A stretch of 20,267 nucleotides of DNA, taken from a virus. The position numbers and the translations under genes were made by a program. This document shows positions 18,569 to 20,267 of the stretch, in pieces. Below the pieces are notes generated by a model, which was given only the letters and a program-made list of their open reading frames with translations, was not told the DNA's origin and did no database searches. Location: the IMG/VR virus record IMGVR_UViG_3300020172_000234, positions 1 to 20,267 of that record, one strand, 5' to 3'. Within the stretch, counting starts at the first letter, position 1. Every line of letters begins with the position of its first letter.

Positions 18569-19947
18569 TATCGACCTCCACGCAATGAATTGCTAAGTCT
18601 TGGAGATAAATCATATTGATTTGTCATTGATTCTGGTGCTGTCGTGCTTGGTGCTTTAAATGATTTACCACCAGCGTTAACCATGTTTTGAGTCAAAATA
18701 TTACGGAAAATTGCTTTGTTTTTAATTGTTTGCTCATCATCGTTGTATTGAGGGAAGTAGTTAATAAACTCAGCAGTCCACTCATCAACACCAATTGCCG
18801 CACCTGATTCTTTACGCAAGTTAGCACGAATAAAGTTATTCGCAGCTTGCAAATACTGTCTGCGCTCTGAAGATAACCCACCAACAGCTTGAGGGATAAC
18901 CTCTGGAATTGTTTTGCCAATTAAAGGAATAGCACTTAGTACAGCTTCACCAAACTTAGGCGCAGCCCCTGTAGCTAGTTTTGATGTAATTGCTTCTGAT
19001 GCAACCATGCGAGATGCAAATCCAGCAGCATTAGTTTCACCTTCAGTTGGCTTTCCAGACTTGGTTAATGGTTTTCCATCTTGTCCCAATACTGGAGTCA
19101 TTTGCATTGTCTTGGGATTAAAAGCCATCAATCCTTGGTCTGTTTCAATAGCTTGGAAACTTACAGGGCCTTCTGGCGCACGACCTTTAGGTATCCGTGA
19201 AACTTCTTTGCCACTTGAATCTAATTGAATAATTGCATTACCAGCATCTTGATATGTAAATCCTTTTTTAGATTTTTCAAAGTCTAAAAAACTACCTTCA
19301 AATCCTTGGTTTTTTGCAAGATTGTATTCAGCAATGGACGCTGGTGTTGGTTCACGTTTTGGTGCGCCTTGAGCAATAGTCTCAACTTTATTAGTAAATG
19401 GGTTTACACGAACAAGATTAGCACCTTCAGCCAATGTAGTTGTTTCACCAGCCATTGCTTTCTGAGAAGCAATCAATTCAGTCAGGGCTTTGCGTCCTTC
19501 TGGAGAAGCCATCAATTGAGGCATTGCTCGTTGCAAATCAAAGCCACCAGCAGTCATACCTTCACCTACTCGCTGACCCATTATGTCCTCACCATACACC
19601 TCTTGAGGCTTGGTTACAGCACCTTGGATAACACCTTGAATACGTTGTTGTTCAGCCAATGCTTGTTGCTCTAGCTTACGCTTACGAATCATGTCAGCCA
19701 GTTGGACATTCTGTAACTGCTCTTGCAAGTTACCCTGCATAGCACCCTTATATGCTTGCTGACCTTGTTGTAAGCCCTGAGCAATAGATGCTCCAGTATT
19801 CCCTCCTTGGAATAGTCTGCCAGCTAATGCGTAGAGTGCTTGTGCTTGTGCATCGTCACGATTACGAGCAATGTCGGCAGGTGACATACCTAACAGACCC
19901 ATTGTGTCTGCACCGCTAGTACCAAAAATGTCTAATAGTCCAGCCAT
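18568..19947 (-). CDS. Second internal/ejection-type structural protein
   Basis: The start is the ATG at 19947, one base after the preceding stop; an in-frame ATG at 19977 would overlap that gene. The 459-residue protein begins MAGLLDIFGTSGADTMGLLG. It has a Gln/Ala-rich helical part (GASIAQGLQQGQQAYKGAMQ, then QEQLQNVQLADMIRKRKLEQ). Its C-terminal segment (359-400) reads SSERRQYLQAANNFIRANLR then KESGAAIGVDEWTAEFINYF. That last segment recurs in structural proteins of podovirus-like phages. The likely role is an injected or core protein, from composition and position. Confidence 0.65.
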   Translation of the reverse strand: MAGLLDIFGTSGADTMGLLGMSPADIARNRDDAQAQALYALAGRLFQGGNTGASIAQGLQQGQQAYKGAMQGNLQEQLQNVQLADMIRKRKLEQQALAEQQRIQGVIQGAVTKPQEVYGEDIMGQRVGEGMTAGGFDLQRAMPQLMASPEGRKALTELIASQKAMAGETTTLAEGANLVRVNPFTNKVETIAQGAPKREPTPASIAEYNLAKNQGFEGSFLDFEKSKKGFTYQDAGNAIIQLDSSGKEVSRIPKGRAPEGPVSFQAIETDQGLMAFNPKTMQMTPVLGQDGKPLTKSGKPTEGETNAAGFASRMVASEAITSKLATGAAPKFGEAVLSAIPLIGKTIPEVIPQAVGGLSSERRQYLQAANNFIRANLRKESGAAIGVDEWTAEFINYFPQYNDDEQTIKNKAIFRNILTQNMVNAGGKSFKAPSTTAPESMTNQYDLSPRLSNSLRGGR

Positions 19948-19948
19948 G

Positions 19949-20267
19949 TTAGAACTCCAAAGAACCCATGTATTCACCAGAAGCAGGATTTAAAGCTGAA
20001 GAACCACGTAACCAGTTAGCACCGCTATTCCACAAGTTACTAATACCAGTTTGACCACCTAGATTTTTATACAAGCCACCACCAGTAGCAGCAATACCTA
20101 ACAAATTCTGCAAGAAAGAAGTATCAGCAGCACCACTAGATGTAGACTGTCCAACTCGTCCTAGTGGGTTGCCATATACCAACGATAGATAGTTCTGTAA
20201 GTTCTGTTGTGGTTGGTTTTGCAAGAAGTTGAACTTAGCAATGTCTGCTTGCTGTTGTGCGCCTGTA
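19949..20267 (-). CDS. C-terminal part of a structural protein (gene continues past the right edge)
   Basis: The frame is open through the window end, so the gene starts outside. The visible 105 residues begin GAQQQADIAKFNFLQNQPQQ and continue NLQNYLSLVYGNPLGRVGQS, then Ser/Gly-rich sequence and a C-terminus ASGEYMGSLEF. An apparent start at 20224 is only an in-frame TTG. The Gln-rich helix followed by L..Y.....G.PLG is familiar from small virion proteins preceding ejection genes in podovirus-like phages. The specific role is unknown. Confidence 0.65.
   Translation of the reverse strand, partial: TGAQQQADIAKFNFLQNQPQQNLQNYLSLVYGNPLGRVGQSTSSGAADTSFLQNLLGIAATGGGLYKNLGGQTGISNLWNSGANWLRGSSALNPASGEYMGSLEF

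Noticed and set aside
1-20267. tRNA genes, CRISPR arrays, insertion sequences, integrase and attachment sites
   Set aside because: Looked for and not seen: no cloverleaf-like stretches, no regularly spaced repeats, no transposase or integrase motifs.

Overview
The window looks like part of a double-stranded DNA tailed phage genome. It shows a terminase large subunit, a P22-type portal, ejection-type internal proteins, tail fibres, a holin/endolysin/spanin lysis cassette, an ERF annealing protein and a lambda-O-like replication protein, and no bacterial housekeeping genes. The portal type, the large Gly/Ala-rich internal proteins and the absence of a visible tape measure or tail-tube gene favour a short-tailed (podovirus-like) phage. 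The modest GC content and the protein style recall freshwater phages of Gram-negative bacteria (spanins imply an outer membrane). A Burkholderiales host is only a guess. Both window ends cut through genes.

Layout. Genes from 1 to 9897 read leftward. The block splits at a rho-independent terminator (5588-5614). Left of it lie packaging and head genes: Cys-rich protein, two small basic proteins, a 745-aa polyvalent-type protein, GIY-YIG nuclease, TerS-like, TerL, a small AT-hook protein and the portal. Right of it lies an early unit (81-aa, 28-aa and 65-aa proteins, dpdA, yhhQ, HNH/Ref-like) with its own promoter near 7655-7695. Further right is a lambda PR-like order: Cro-like repressor, winged-helix protein, replication protein, 76-aa protein, VRR-NUC-like nuclease, 110-aa protein. 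Genes from 10035 to 12163 read rightward: four small proteins, then ERF, an SSB-like protein, a PD-(D/E)XK-like nuclease and a winged-helix protein. From 20267 back to 12153 genes again read leftward: three internal/ejection-type proteins, two fibre proteins, a holin-like protein, membrane proteins, a lipoprotein, Rz/Rz1 and endolysin.

Most interesting content. A dpdA-like tRNA-guanine-transglycosylase homologue is translationally coupled (ATGA) to a YhhQ/VUT-family queuosine-precursor transporter. Together they suggest a salvage-type system that puts a 7-deazaguanine base into phage DNA. Its operon begins with the same 21-bp extended -10 element, and the same 11-bp upstream box, that drive the rightward early operon, so the modification genes are probably controlled with the early genes. 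The divergent control region has a 50-aa Cro-like protein but no CI-type repressor, and no integrase is visible.

Several very short genes, supported mainly by stop/start overlaps, are included (28, 30, 36, 37, 49, 50, 51, 51, 56 and 59 aa). Functions are by recognition of sequence motifs only; no searches were run.
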